64,000 nt of DNA from Anastrepha obliqua (taxonomy: Eukaryota; Arthropoda; Insecta; Diptera; Tephritidae), in the NCBI RefSeq assembly GCF_027943255.1, contig NC_072897.1:58304406-58368405 (forward strand). Reading direction: 5' to 3'. Both the position numbers and the translations under genes were made by a program. The notes under the pieces are model-generated. The model was not told the DNA's origin. It worked only from the letters and a program-made list of their open reading frames with translations, and searched no databases. Shown piece after piece: positions 20,546 through 30,372 of the stretch; within the stretch, counting starts at the first letter, position 1; every line of letters begins with the position of its first letter.

Positions 20546-21358
20546 TGCTTTTTAAATCACCTATTTTTTTGAGAATGGTAACACAAATGACATGTCAAAT
20601 GCGTTCATAATTTACTTAAAGGTTTGACATTTACGAAATGGGACGCTATACGCTTGAACAAAATTGGGAAATACTGAAAACCTATTTCCAAAGTGGTGAG
20701 TCTTCTTCTTCTTTTCTGATTTTCACATCGGTGGCTACGTCAATAAGCAAAATTGTCAGATTTGGGGCTCAGAAAATCCATACTTTACTGTAGAGAAGCA
20801 AATGCATCCACAACGAGTCACTGTTTGGTGCGGTTTTTCGTCTGGCGGCATCATCGGACCATTTTTTTCGAAAATGAGCGAGGAGCCGCGGTTACAGTAA
20901 ATGGCGAGCGTTACCGTGACATGCTCAACGAGTTGTTTGAAGGAGGATGAAGAGGATGACATGGACGACATTTGGTTTCAACAGGACGGTGCAGCCTGTC
21001 ACACTGCCAAAGTTGCACTCGACCTTTTGGCTACCGTTTTTGAAAACCGAATAATCAGCCGAAATTCTGATATCAGTTGGCCGCCTCGAAGGTGTGATTT
21101 AAGCCCGTTGGACTATTTTTTGTGGGGAGCCGTTAAAGACAAATGCTATACGAACCATCCAGAGACGATTGATGCTTTAAAACACGAAATCGAAGTTCCC
21201 ATTCATGAAATTGGAGCCCAAACAATCCGAAATGTGCTTAAAAATTGAGTTGATCGAATGGCCTTCATTCATAGATGACAATGTTCAATCTTCAAAGTAA
21301 AAGAAAAAGTTTGAAAAAGTATTGATTGGTTTTTTTTTATAGCCGATTCAAAAAGCAA
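20546..21358 (+). mobile_element. mariner-like element inside gypsy B
   Basis: Imperfect terminal inverted repeats are visible: TTGCTTTTTAAATCACCTA near 20546-20564 and the reverse complement of TAGCCGATTCAAAAAGCAA at 21340-21358. Between them is an internally deleted transposase. The element separates RNase H from integrase of gypsy B, so it inserted after that element. Confidence 0.8.
20638..21270 (+). pseudogene. mariner transposase, internally deleted
   Basis: ATG at 20638 starts MGRYTLEQNWEILKTYFQSG, the DNA-binding N-terminus. The sequence then jumps near 20705 to the catalytic domain (HIGGYVNKQNCQIWGSENP), losing roughly 150 residues of the linker. Downstream motifs are VTVWCGFSSGGIIGPFFFEN, FQQDGAACHTA with the second catalytic Asp, and WPPRRCDLSPLDYFLWG with the third Asp, the DD34D-type pattern of mariners. 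Frame shifts occur near 20760-20940. It is a deletion derivative. Confidence 0.85.
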
Positions 21359-21359
21359 A

Positions 21360-21621
21360 TTTTACATGGCTTTCACACAGGGGATACAAAAATAATGTAA
21401 AAGAACTATTAGAACAATACTATTGGCCGAACATAAAACAACAATGTAAGGCATACAACAAAAAGTGCACAGCTTGTCTTTACGGCAAAAACGAACGGAA
21501 TCCCAAAAGAGAACCATTAAAAGAATCAGACGTACGAACACAACCAGGGGAATACATACATTTAGATATTTATTTTAGTGAACACAAAAAATATTTAGTA
21601 GCAATGGATAAATTCTCAAAA
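21360..21621 (+). pseudogene. pol of gypsy B: integrase zinc domain and start of core
   Basis: Reads NVKELLEQYYWPNIKQQCKAY, then KKCTACLYGKNERNPKREPL and YIHLDIYFSEHKKYLVAMDK. The Cys pair belongs to the HHCC zinc domain, and HLDIY holds the first catalytic Asp. It is cut at 21621 by gypsy A insertion and resumes on the far side at 29103. Confidence 0.85.
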
Positions 21622-21625
21622 TACA

Positions 21626-21909
21626 AATTAATTATCTTCACATTGATAACTTTAAAAAAATAATTTTTCCCGGGGGCAACTCCGTCTTTATTTCACAATT
21701 GTAAATTATAAACTGATCTTTACAAAATTTCTTAAAGCTAATTTAACCTATGCATTCCCTCATTCACCTGTTCGCGGAATTTCACTTGTTGCGGTTCACA
21801 CGGTTTATTACAGACATAGCGTCAGCGACAAGATCGAGCAACTGAGGTGGATCAATTTTCAGCGGAAACGCGTGTAGTGGATGAACTTTTAACAGAAGTA
21901 GCGTTAACT
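21626..21909 (-). repeat. 3' LTR of gypsy A (284 bp)
   Basis: On the minus strand it starts AGTTAACGCTACTTCTG at 21909 and ends GATAATTAATT at 21626. It matches the 5' LTR closely except for about 51 bp present here and absent there. The polypurine tract lies directly upstream in the element (to the right). Confidence 0.92.
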
Positions 21910-21921
21910 ACTCCCTTCTTA
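21910..21921 (-). other. Polypurine tract of gypsy A
   Basis: Minus-strand AAGAAGGGAGT directly precedes the AGTTAACGC start of the 3' LTR. It is the plus-strand DNA primer site in reverse transcription of LTR elements. Gypsy C has the equivalent AAGAGGGGAGG. Confidence 0.8.
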
Positions 21922-21946
21922 AAGACGATTGTCCTCGATCGTCTTA

Positions 21947-23549
21947 TTAGAAATAGGGTAGGTCATGTAGTCGAAGATTTGAATAACTAACGACGTTTCC
22001 TAGTTGGTTATTATATGTGTTAATTGATGCATCTGGGAGATTCGGTAAGGTGCTGGTCCTTAGGTCGACTAATTTGAATGGTTCCGTTGGTACTTCTTGG
22101 ATGATTATTTTTGATGTGGGTTTTATCCAAAATTTGAAGGTTATTATTATTGCTGTGAAGATTATTCCTAGTCCTACCATTGCGCTTTTATTTATTGTCG
22201 AATCTGTTCTTAGCATATTAATCTTTTTCGTGTTGTTAATATGTAGTTCGTTGAGGGCTTCTAATGATAAAATGTTGATACGTTCCCTTTCTAGCGGTGT
22301 TGGCTGTATGATCGCTGGTTCTGCTGTCAACGTAGACATTTCGATATTGGTGAAAGTTTCGTTATTGATGCTGAATGATGTGTTGTGAAACTTGATTAGA
22401 TAAGTACCAGTAATTGTTCACTGCTCTTTTTCCGTTTTTAGAGTTCCATTGAAGTCGTTTAGTAAGATTATCCCAGGCTGTATTTCCTCGATTGTTGGTA
22501 CGTGTTGATTATTACTTATTGTGCAAAATGATTTTCTATTTACTACTTAGTATTTGAGGGATGCAGGTGCTGTTACTAATATTAATTATGTTATTTCTCT
22601 CACAAATTTTTATTTCATTGTATTTCATACATTTATTCTTAATTCCATATATTTCATTTTTGTTTTTTAGTATTTCTTCGAAATCAAGTTTAGTAATTTC
22701 TTTATTTCTCTTAACTGGTCTTATTATAATATTCTTATAAGTAATATTGTTTGTTAGTGGTATTTTTACCAAATATAAAATTCTTGACTCTTTAGTTATT
22801 ACGTTAACTTTTGCATATTCTAATGCTTCTTCAACTGATGCGAATGGCATTCTTTCTTCTTTTAATTTCATGATTGCTATCTAAATTTCTTTTTTATTCA
22901 ACAATATTGTATTCATAATTCCAATTTTAGCCCATTGCATGGCGTACTTAATGTTTACTAATTCTTCTTTAATAATTCTTATTTCACTTTCCAGATTCAG
23001 AGTTATTTCACTTATTACATAATTGTCTTTTCTTATCGAATTTAGTAGTTGATTTCCTAATGTTGTTAAGTTGTTAATTCTTTCGTTGACAACTTCATTA
23101 ATTATTACTTGATCATTATTATTTTCCTTTAGTTTGTTTAGATCATTATTCAAAATATCAAAATCTTCGCGGTCAGGAGTACCAGCAATGTACTTCCATG
23201 CCGTACCTAATGCATTAATAGCTCTCTTATTTCTAAATTCCATTTTTGGTTTTATGTTCGAAAGTATTACTAAGGATATGTCTATCTGAGACTTAAGGAT
23301 GGGGTAGAAAAGGTTGTTAGCGGGAATATTCTTGTTAAGGTAGATTAGTACGTCTCTTAAAAAATTGTCGTATTGGTCCAGGTCAATATGGTGTACTATC
23401 TTGAATGTCCCTTCTTGTATTTTAGCTTGTCCGTCATTGATCGTTATTAAATATTTTTAGAGTAGTCTAGTATTTCCATTTCTGTTAAGCTAGTGGTCGT
23501 CATGATTAGTATGGTTAGTATTAGTAGGATGTCCTTGTTGTCTGTCATA
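21947..23549 (-). pseudogene. env of gypsy A (broken)
   Basis: Minus-strand ATG at 23549 opens a hydrophobic signal-like start (ILLILTILIMTTT) and is soon broken near 23455. The block 23243-22881 carries NALGTAWKYIAGTPDREDF after a basic patch and long amphipathic helices. An in-frame stop near 22880 is followed in the same frame to 22536. After another shift the C-terminal block 22339-21947 contains a transmembrane helix (MVGLGIIFTAIIITFKFWI) and a short tail. This matches the layout of gypsy-lineage env: signal, surface unit, cleavage, transmembrane unit. At least three lesions prevent a full product. Confidence 0.85.
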
Positions 23550-23628
23550 TTGTTTCTATAGAATTCAGAAAATTGTTAGTTTTTATCAGGATTATAATTA
23601 TAACTATTTTGTTTTATGTAAATTTTTA

Positions 23629-25437
23629 TTATTGCCTAATTAATCCTTTATGAATTATTCTGCCTGATTGAGTGATAACTGTACTATTTTTGTTTTCTTT
23701 TACCGTTTCTTCTTTGTATCTATATGAAAGTTTATTTCCTATTCTTTTGTTGGTTTTTACAAATATAATATCTCCTGGGTTATAGTCTTTAAAAACTTGT
23801 CTATTTTTATTGTGATAGTTAAGACCCTTTACTTGTTTTGCTTTCAATCTATTAATATTTTCATTTCTATCTTTTTGTAATTCCAAAGGATTTGTTGATA
23901 CTCTTCTTCCGAAGAATAACTCGATTGGTTTTTGGTTGGTAGTGGAATGAATTGTGTACTTGTATTTGTACATGGATTTTTCTAATAAGTCTTGAAATGA
24001 GGTATGGATTTTCTCGGCTTTTATGCATTTCATTATTTCTCCTATAGTTGAATGGAATCTTTCTATTTGTCCATTGACAGTACTGGTGTAAGGGGGTGCT
24101 CTGAAAACTGCTATATTAAATTGATCTTCTATCAAATGAGTTATTGGGTGTGATCCCAAAGATTTTTTGTTATCAATGACTATTTTTTCGGGGATTCCGT
24201 AGTTTAAAAGGATTTCTCTCAAGGGTTGTATTATATCTTGGGTTGCTCTAGAATTGACTATTTTTGCTTGGGCATACTTCGAGAATTTATCTATGGCTGT
24301 TAGTATTACTTTTTTGTGAGTATGATAAATGTTGAGGTGAACTATTTGTCCTGGATATTGAGGAATAGGCGTTGATTGTAATAGTGGTTTCGTAGGATGT
24401 CGTTCGTATTTCTGTTCCTTGCATATTTTACACTGTTTAACGATTCTATCAATTTTCGCTTGCATTTGTGGGAAGTACAAGTTTCTTAGAATTTCTGCTT
24501 TATTTTCGCGACCATTTCTGTGAGCGCGTTTGTGTTCTTTAATTATTTCATTATTCTGTTCTGTTTCGTTAGGTAAGTCTTTCACTATGTTTCTTGCGAA
24601 TCTTACTCTGCAGTTGCTAAAATAAATTGGGTAAATTTCTTGGATTTTTCCTAAGGTGTTCTCGTCAGTATGAAGGCCATTAATAACTGATGGGTTTAGA
24701 TATCTTTTCAGAAGATTTATTAAGTTTTGTTGGTTGAATTCGGTTTCAGTAATGATATGCCTATGATAAGTTGGAAATATAATTTGAAATTGATAAGATG
24801 ACTTTTCTTCTATTTTAAGAAAAATTTGATTCTTGAACACATTTATTGGTTCTTGGGCTATTGGTATCAAATGATGCGAAGAACTAATGTCGCTGTGGAT
24901 AGTTTCGCTTAGTGAATTATTGTCATTTTCAGAATTTGTTAGATCGTTGATTTGGGGTAGTCTGGATAGGGCGTCTACTACGACGTTTGCCTTTCCTGGT
25001 TTGTAGTATAATTCGTAATTATACTCTTCAAGGATGGTCTTCCATCGCTTCATTTTATTGTTATTATTCTTATTGCTGAGGGTGTAAGTTAAAGGCTGAT
25101 GGTCCGTAAAGATTTGAACTTTTCGTGACCCATAGAGATAATTACGTAAATTGTTTAGTGACCAGATGATGGCTAACATCTCTTTCTCGTTGGTAGCGTA
25201 GTGCTCTTCTGTTTTGCTTAATGTACGAGATATGAAAACGATAGGCCTGTCATTTTGAGATAGGGCTGCTCCTATTGCATAGTTAGATGCATCTGTGGTT
25301 AGTTGGAAGGGTTTTGTAAAATCGGGATAGTTTAGTATTATATCTTCTGTAGTCAAAGAAAGTTTGATTTTGTCGAATGCACTTAAGGCTTCTTCATTTA
25401 ATGTGATTTGAATATTTTTTGATCGATTTTTGGACAC
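23629..25437 (-). CDS. pol of gypsy A: RNase H and integrase segment, open for 602 residues
   Basis: A single uninterrupted frame. The RNase H part (residues about 40-160) has D49 in TTDAS, E86 in NEKEMLA, D112 in FTDHQPL and D155 in VVDALSR. The integrase zinc domain shows H302/H306 and C336/C339 (CKICKEQKY). In the core, D422 (VIDNKKS) and E459 (NGQIER) are present, but the expected first catalytic Asp is Asn at N369 (VHLNIY). The C-terminal domain has GDIIFVKTNKRIGNKL. It should be the 3' part of a larger polyprotein; the upstream RT frame is shifted near 25525, so this would not be made as drawn. Labelled CDS because the frame itself is intact. Confidence 0.88.
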   Translation of the reverse strand: MSKNRSKNIQITLNEEALSAFDKIKLSLTTEDIILNYPDFTKPFQLTTDASNYAIGAALSQNDRPIVFISRTLSKTEEHYATNEKEMLAIIWSLNNLRNYLYGSRKVQIFTDHQPLTYTLSNKNNNNKMKRWKTILEEYNYELYYKPGKANVVVDALSRLPQINDLTNSENDNNSLSETIHSDISSSHHLIPIAQEPINVFKNQIFLKIEEKSSYQFQIIFPTYHRHIITETEFNQQNLINLLKRYLNPSVINGLHTDENTLGKIQEIYPIYFSNCRVRFARNIVKDLPNETEQNNEIIKEHKRAHRNGRENKAEILRNLYFPQMQAKIDRIVKQCKICKEQKYERHPTKPLLQSTPIPQYPGQIVHLNIYHTHKKVILTAIDKFSKYAQAKIVNSRATQDIIQPLREILLNYGIPEKIVIDNKKSLGSHPITHLIEDQFNIAVFRAPPYTSTVNGQIERFHSTIGEIMKCIKAEKIHTSFQDLLEKSMYKYKYTIHSTTNQKPIELFFGRRVSTNPLELQKDRNENINRLKAKQVKGLNYHNKNRQVFKDYNPGDIIFVKTNKRIGNKLSYRYKEETVKENKNSTVITQSGRIIHKGLIRQ

Positions 25438-25524
25438 ACGTCCATCCTCCCCTCTTAAAAGGGCTGTCAGGGGTTTCGCAAGCTTTGCATAATCCCTGAT
25501 GAAGCGGCGATAATAGCCAGAAAA

Positions 25525-26783
25525 TTATAAAAATGATCTTAAGTCTTTCAAGGTTTTGGGGGCTGGAAAATTTATTATTGACTCCACTTTTTTGGGGTCT
25601 GTTTTGAGACCGTTTTGCGAAATAATAAAACCTAAAAATTCTACTTCTGTCTTTAAGAATTCACATTTGTCAAGCTGAATTTTTAAATTTGCTTGTTTCA
25701 AGGTATCAAAAATTGTTTTAATATCATTAAAATGGGTTTCTTGGTCTTTACTGAATATCACAACGTCATCGATGTAAACATAACATCGTTTCCCTATGTG
25801 ATCCCTTAAAATGTCGTCAAGAGCTCTTTGGAAAATAGAAGGAGCATTCTTGAGACCGAAAGGTAATCGGGTGAATTCATATTTCCCATTTTTCATCGAA
25901 AAGCTGTCTTCTCTATATCTGATTCTTTTAAAGGAATCTGATGGAAACTGCTCTTTAGATCGAGTACTGAAAAGAATTTATTCTTTCCAAGCTCTGAAAG
26001 TGTTTCATTTATTTCGGGTATTGGATATTTATCTGCTATTCTTACTGAGTTTATTTTCCTATAGTCTATCACCGTTCGGTATTTTTTCTCTCCTGACGCA
26101 TCTAATTTTTTTGGTACTACCCATACAGGCGAGTTATATGGAGACCTAGATGGTCGAATAATACCGTCGCGGAGATATTCTTCAATTTGTTTTTCGACAT
26201 GGTCTTTGAGACACATCGGATTGGGATAGTTTTTTGTATATACTGGGGTTCCTGATGTTGTTTTGATTTCACCTTTTACATTGGTTGTAAACGTCAGTTT
26301 TTCGTCTGGATCGCTAAATAAAGATTTGTAGTTTTCTGTTAATTTTCTCAACATTGAGTTTTGGATTGGGGTCAAATGCTCTGACCGTATATTGATTGAA
26401 TTCACATCTTGTGAAATCTGTTTCTTTAGTTTTATTCTTAAACAATTTTTAATAGTCATATAATTGTCTTTGGTGTGTATTATTGCACCTAATTCTTTTA
26501 AAGAGTCGTTTCCTATGATGGCGTGAAATGATTTTAAACTGGGTAGGATAAAAAATTTTATATTGGATTTTTTTAAGTTAAAAAGGTTTGCAAATGTGTG
26601 GTGGGTAACATCGATACACCCTCCTACTGAATTGACTTTAAAAGGGGTTTCATTTCTAATTTTCTTTTTTACTAAACGAGGTTGAACGTAGTTCTTGTTA
26701 GAACCAGTATCTATCAAGATTTTTATTATCTCTCCATCGCTCGTTTTGCTCTCAATGCATGGCAACGACCAACCCGATTTCAA
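25525..26783 (-). pseudogene. pol of gypsy A: protease and reverse transcriptase
   Basis: The protease motif IDTGSNKNY lies near 26710 (retropepsin DTG), followed by FHAIIGNDSLKELGA. The reverse transcriptase starts near 26250 (IEEYLRDGIIRPSRSPYNSP, VWVVPKK, VIDYRKINS, FSVLDLKSSFHQIPL). A single-base loss near 25895 shifts the frame. RT then continues with LPFGLKNAPSIFQRALD and the YIDDVVIFSKD active-site box near 25775. It ends at a stop near 25525 before RNase H. The region upstream of the protease is scrambled by a foldback. Confidence 0.9.
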
Positions 26784-26943
26784 GAACCAATTTCAGGACG
26801 TTGATTTTACAGACATTAATTCTAAAAAATTGGTTCTTGAAATCGGGTTGGTCGTTGCCATGCATTGAGAGCAAAACGAGCGATGGAGAGATAATAAAAA
26901 TCTTGATAGATACTGGTTCTAACAAGAACTACGTTCAACCTCG
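26677..26943. repeat. Perfect 117-bp inverted repeat (foldback) at the gypsy A protease
   Basis: Arms 26677-26793 and 26827-26943 are exact reverse complements by eye, with a 33-bp loop. Because the left arm carries the protease start on the minus strand, the right arm spells the same protease residues (ILIDTGSNKNYVQP) on the plus strand. The antisense copy lies between gag and pol where the normal junction should be. Confidence 0.92.
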
Positions 26944-26964
26944 GGTTTGTCGTCTTCTTCTATG

Positions 26965-28202
26965 TTATAATGTCCTGATAGGGTCGACGTATTCGGGTAA
27001 TGTTAGAGTGTCTTCGTAGTATGGCGTGTTGGTTACATCTTCGTAATGTGTTTCTATATTAAAATTGCGTTGACGTTTATCCTGTATTGGTGGTTGCATT
27101 GTTGTTGGTCTTTTTCCCTGAAAATTTCGATTCGATGGTGGCCGATTCATATAGTTTACTCTTCTTGTTTGTAGACTCTATTGTACTTCCATAGGCTCTG
27201 GTTTTTGCTGGGGTTTTGGTGCAAAATTTCGAGGTGGTACGAATTGTGGACGATTATTATTGTTTTGGTTAAAGAAGGGTCTTTGGAAATTATTATTAAG
27301 GATAGCATTATTTTGGGGTTGCGGGATGTACGCTAACTGAGGGTAAAATGTTTGTTGTCTTTGTGGGGTTGGCTGGTTGAATCTTCTTGGTGGCACTGGT
27401 GGTGCTTGGTTCTGAAAACTTTTTCTATTGTGGTTATTACAAGCGTAGTTCGTACGGTAATTTTGGTTTTCGAGTTTTAAAAACAGGTGGAATGCTTGTG
27501 GTAAGTCAACAGGTTCTCGCATTCCGAGAAGGCGTGGAAGGTCTCCTCTTAGTCCACGTATGAACGTGTCGAGGGCTTTATCCCTATAAGTTTGTGTAAG
27601 GAGGCAGGTTGCTTCATGAGATATGTCCATAAATCCTATTTTATTTAGTATTAGAGATAGATGTTTGTAAACTGTTTGGTAGTATTCTTGTATAGATTGA
27701 TTGCCTTGTACTAGGGTGGTCATTTGATATTCTAAGGTTGATATGTCGCGTTTATCCGCGTAATGAAGTGTTAGACATTTAAGTATGGATTTCCAATTTA
27801 ATGGAGTATTGTATGACTCCAAAATAGCATCAGCTTCACCGATAATTTTATTTCGAATGACACTTAAAATGCCATAGAATTTTGGTGTTCCTACAGATGG
27901 TTCGTAGAATTTAAGGATTCTACCGATTTCTTCCATGAATTAAATTCATCTTCTTTTCCTGAAAATTCCCTTATAGACCTGACAATGTCCGGTATTTTGT
28001 CTAGTTCGTTTAAATTATTAAGATGTTCGGGATTAATTATTTGGTCCGGCCCTATGTCTTCTCTGTTCGTGTTTCTAAGAACGTTCCTTACAATATTAGT
28101 AATAAATTCACTGAGTCCGGGTATAGTATTGGGATTTGGAGGGATTGGTATGTTTGGTGCGTTAAGGACTGGGGGCCTAATGAGGTTATTTGGGTTACTC
28201 AT
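26965..28202 (-). pseudogene. gag of gypsy A (frameshift and in-frame stop)
   Basis: Starts at 28202 (MSNPNNLIRPPVLNAPN) with a Pro/Asn-rich N-terminus. A shift near 27930 leads to the capsid-like region (YNTPLNWKSILKCLTLHYAD, IQEYYQTVYKHLSLIL, TFIRGLRGDLPRLLGMREP), matching gypsy-family capsid motifs. It is followed by a Pro/Gln/Asn-rich tail (PKPQQKPEPMEVQ). A TAG at 27178-27180 interrupts, and the same gag continues as RVNYMNRPPSNRNFQGK down to 26965. No zinc knuckle is seen, as in many errantivirus gags. Gag forms the virus-like particle. Confidence 0.85.
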
Positions 28203-28519
28203 TTTATATGTAATTATATTTTGTTTTTACAATATTTTCACTTTTATTTCGTATCCTTTTTTCTTCTTCGCTTTCTTAATTTATTTATTTAGAATCCGCA
28301 ATAATTTTTATTCTTTGTTAATTTTTCTTTCTCTAGAAATTAATTTTATTTTCCTCTAATTTATTTTACTTTGAAATATTCCTTTAATTTTTTTTATTAT
28401 ATTTATTTTTTCACAATATTTTTATTTCTTTTTCACTTTTCTTATTCGCTATATAAATATATACATACCGCAATACTCCAGCACAGGCTTCCGCAGGGGG
28501 TCCTTTTAGCAATTTTGGC

Positions 28520-28805
28520 AGCTACTGGGGGTCTACGAAGTCCAACTCGTGTGGGCGTCTGCGAACGGATGCTACAGAACAGCAGTACGGGTGTCCTTAT
28601 ACAGGAAGTTGTTGTGGTTTATTGGAGTTTTCGGCACATTTGTGGTGCGGCGAGCTGCTTGAGGTCGTCTTGGCACTTAAAAATTGAATCTATTTGAGGT
28701 GCGGCAAGCTGCTTAAGGTCGTCTTAGGCACGCAAAAATCAAAGTCCTTGTAATTATTTGAAGTGCGGCGAGCTACTGGGGGTCGTCTTAGGCACGCAAA
28801 AATTT
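28520..28805 (-). repeat. Degenerate tandem repeats in the gypsy A 5' leader
   Basis: Three units sharing GTGCGGCGAGCTGCTTGAGG followed by GTCGTCTTAGGCACGCAAAAA start at about 28644, 28698 and 28762, with a fourth, weaker unit near 28520 (AGCTACTGGGGGTC). They lie between the primer-binding site and gag. Repeats at this place in Drosophila gypsy form an insulator, but the su(Hw)-type motif was not seen here. Confidence 0.75.
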
Positions 28806-28851
28806 TGACTTGCTTGTCCTTTTTACAAATACTCGCGCCGAATTCCTTCTA

Positions 28852-28866
28852 CCACGTTGGGCGCCA
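28852..28866 (-). other. tRNA primer-binding site of gypsy A
   Basis: Minus-strand TGGCGCCCAACGTGG begins at the inner edge of the 5' LTR. It is complementary to the 3' end of a tRNA-Lys type primer, the start site for minus-strand DNA synthesis. Gypsy D has nearly the same site. Confidence 0.85.
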
Positions 28867-29098
28867 ATTAATTATCTTCACATTGATAACTTTAAAAAAA
28901 TAATTTTTTCCTGGAGCAACTCCGTCTTTATTTCACAATTGTAAATTATAAACTGAACTTTACAAAATTTCTTTCTTGTTGCCGTTCACACGGTTTATTA
29001 CAGACATAGCGTCACGAAAAGATCGAGCAACTGAGGTGGATCAGTTTTCAGCGGAAACGCGTGTAGTGGATGAACTTTTAACAGAAGTAGCGTTAACT
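28866..29098 (-). repeat. 5' LTR of gypsy A (233 bp, internally deleted)
   Basis: Same ends as the 3' LTR (AGTTAACGC to AATTAATT), but about 51 bp shorter; the missing block corresponds to about 21740-21790 of the 3' LTR. The rest differs at only a few positions, suggesting a fairly recent insertion. TACA at 29099-29102 is the outer target duplication. Confidence 0.9.
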
Positions 29099-29102
29099 TA
29101 CA

Positions 29103-29740
29103 TAACTATCAGACAAATAGACTAAAAACCAGAAATGGACAAAAGAGTAGAATAAATTCGTATCAACAATTTTCTGAACTGTTAACGACTCATGACAGAT
29201 AACGAAAGTTGTCTGAATACACCAATGTTAAAACAAATGTGTATAAAATACAATATTAACAAAATAGAGACACCTATATCTATATAGATCAAAGGAAAAC
29301 GGTCAGGTAGAACAAACGCACAATTCCATATCGGAATTGGCAAGAATATTAAAAATAAAGAATTCAACATCCGAGGAGCTAGATATTTGTAGCTATAAAG
29401 GAATTGAACAACACAACCCTTACCGTCACAGAAAAAAGACCAAAGGATATACATTTTAACCTAATAGCATACAGCAAGGAAGACATAGTAAAAAAATTAA
29501 AAGCCGGCTCGGAGAAAACATTTCAACGTCTAAACCAGGGAACTAGACACCGAACTTTCAAACAAGGAGACCAGATATTGGTGTTAAGGATTAACATCAG
29601 AAATAAAAGCGACAGTCGTTACAAAAAGTACGTAGTGCAGGAAGATCGTGAGGACACGATTTTGACTAAGGAGGGAAAAGTTATTCACAAAGACAACATA
29701 AAAAATTACACAGTTACAGATATTGTATTGTATTACTAGC
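29103..29740 (+). pseudogene. pol of gypsy B: integrase remainder
   Basis: Continues gypsy B after the element A insertion. The part to 29400 is frame-shifted; NGQVERTNAQFH-like traces (SGRTNAQFHI) mark the catalytic Glu region. The open frame 29404-29739 holds the C-terminal domain: RHRTFKQGDQILVLRINIRN, SDSRYKKYVVQEDRE and GKVIHKDNIKN. Domain order fits the fragments at 20165 and 21360. Confidence 0.75.
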
Positions 29741-30322
29741 CATGGTCATCATAATCGCAATTCAAGCAGAAGGAGAGACCAAAATAACAACCATAACTAA
29801 CAGGAAATATAGTCTAACTAGAACCGGCGATGCATATTTATTTGACGAATTCACATTTTTATTCTACGTAACTAATTGACAAAAAATTACCACATCATAC
29901 GAACAAATATTTAATAATTATACGTTATTGCTAAATAGTTTCCACGACAGTCGCTTCTACGTTACCGAAACGACCCGGATTTATATCCGGCCAAGGACTG
30001 TCACTCCAGCAGCATTCACCGTATATATGTATGGGGAATGTTTATGCTGCTACAACAACAACAAATATTTAATAGGAACTAAAAATCCTATCATTGCTAT
30101 TTACAAATATCCTATTATAAATAATCATTGTAAACTCTTTATATTTACACCACTTAGAATTAAAACCGATAAGGAAATTGCCCTTTGCAACAATATTTAC
30201 ACTAGAGTGAATAACTGTAAAAATTATTTAGGTAAGATCAAGGAACTAACATTAATTCGGTATAAATCGGGACGATTTAATTTAGGAAGGGGAGAGTTAA
30301 GGAATGATTTCATTCACAAATA
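29741..30322 (+). pseudogene. env-like ORF of gypsy B, partial
   Basis: Follows integrase directly, where env lies in this lineage. The start near 29742 gives a short hydrophobic leader (MVIIIAIQAEG), a stop occurs near 29878, and a second frame from 29928 runs 131 residues with several Cys (MYGECLCCYNN, LFIFTPLRIKTDKEIALCNN). These resemble surface-unit fragments of errantivirus env, but the match is weak. The transmembrane part is absent. The call rests mainly on position. Confidence 0.5.
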
Positions 30323-30372
30323 ATAAATAAAAATAGTTAAGTAAATTCTAAGTATAATCATGCAGGGCTGGA

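Larger units (their letters stand above)
21626..29098 (-). mobile_element. Errantivirus-type Ty3/gypsy element A, complete with both LTRs
   Basis: A 7473-bp minus-strand element: 5' LTR 28866-29098, primer-binding site, leader repeats, gag, pol, env, purine tract, 3' LTR 21626-21909. The 4-bp duplication TACA (21622-21625 and 29099-29102) flanks it, as expected for gypsy/errantivirus integration. It sits inside integrase of gypsy B. The ORFs carry a handful of lesions (a TAG in gag, single-base shifts in pol, stops in env) plus a 117-bp foldback at the protease, so it is not autonomous. The env gene marks it as an endogenous-retrovirus-like lineage of insects. Confidence 0.93.
20165..30335 (+). 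mobile_element. Ty3/gypsy element B, truncated and interrupted twice
   Basis: Plus-strand gypsy pieces read in order once nested insertions are removed: RT/RNase H (20165-20533), integrase N-terminus and start of core (21360-21621), integrase C-terminus (29400-29740) and env (29741-30322). A mariner (20546-21358) and gypsy A (21626-29102) split it. No LTR was found; the 5' half is missing. It faces gypsy C head to head. Confidence 0.75.

Noticed and set aside
26759..27019. Plus-strand ORF spelling protease-like residues
   Set aside because: It is the mirror image of the minus-strand gypsy A protease produced by the 117-bp inverted repeat, not a second protease gene.
28520..28805. su(Hw)-type insulator in the gypsy A leader
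   Set aside because: The repeats lack the TGCATA core expected of su(Hw) sites, so no insulator is claimed.
28850..28870. SINE tail (GCGCCAATTA) homologous to the gypsy PBS/LTR junction (GGCGCCAATTAATT)
   Set aside because: A shared 10-mer of low complexity; the flanking sequences differ completely and it is present in SINE copies far from any LTR. Probably coincidence.
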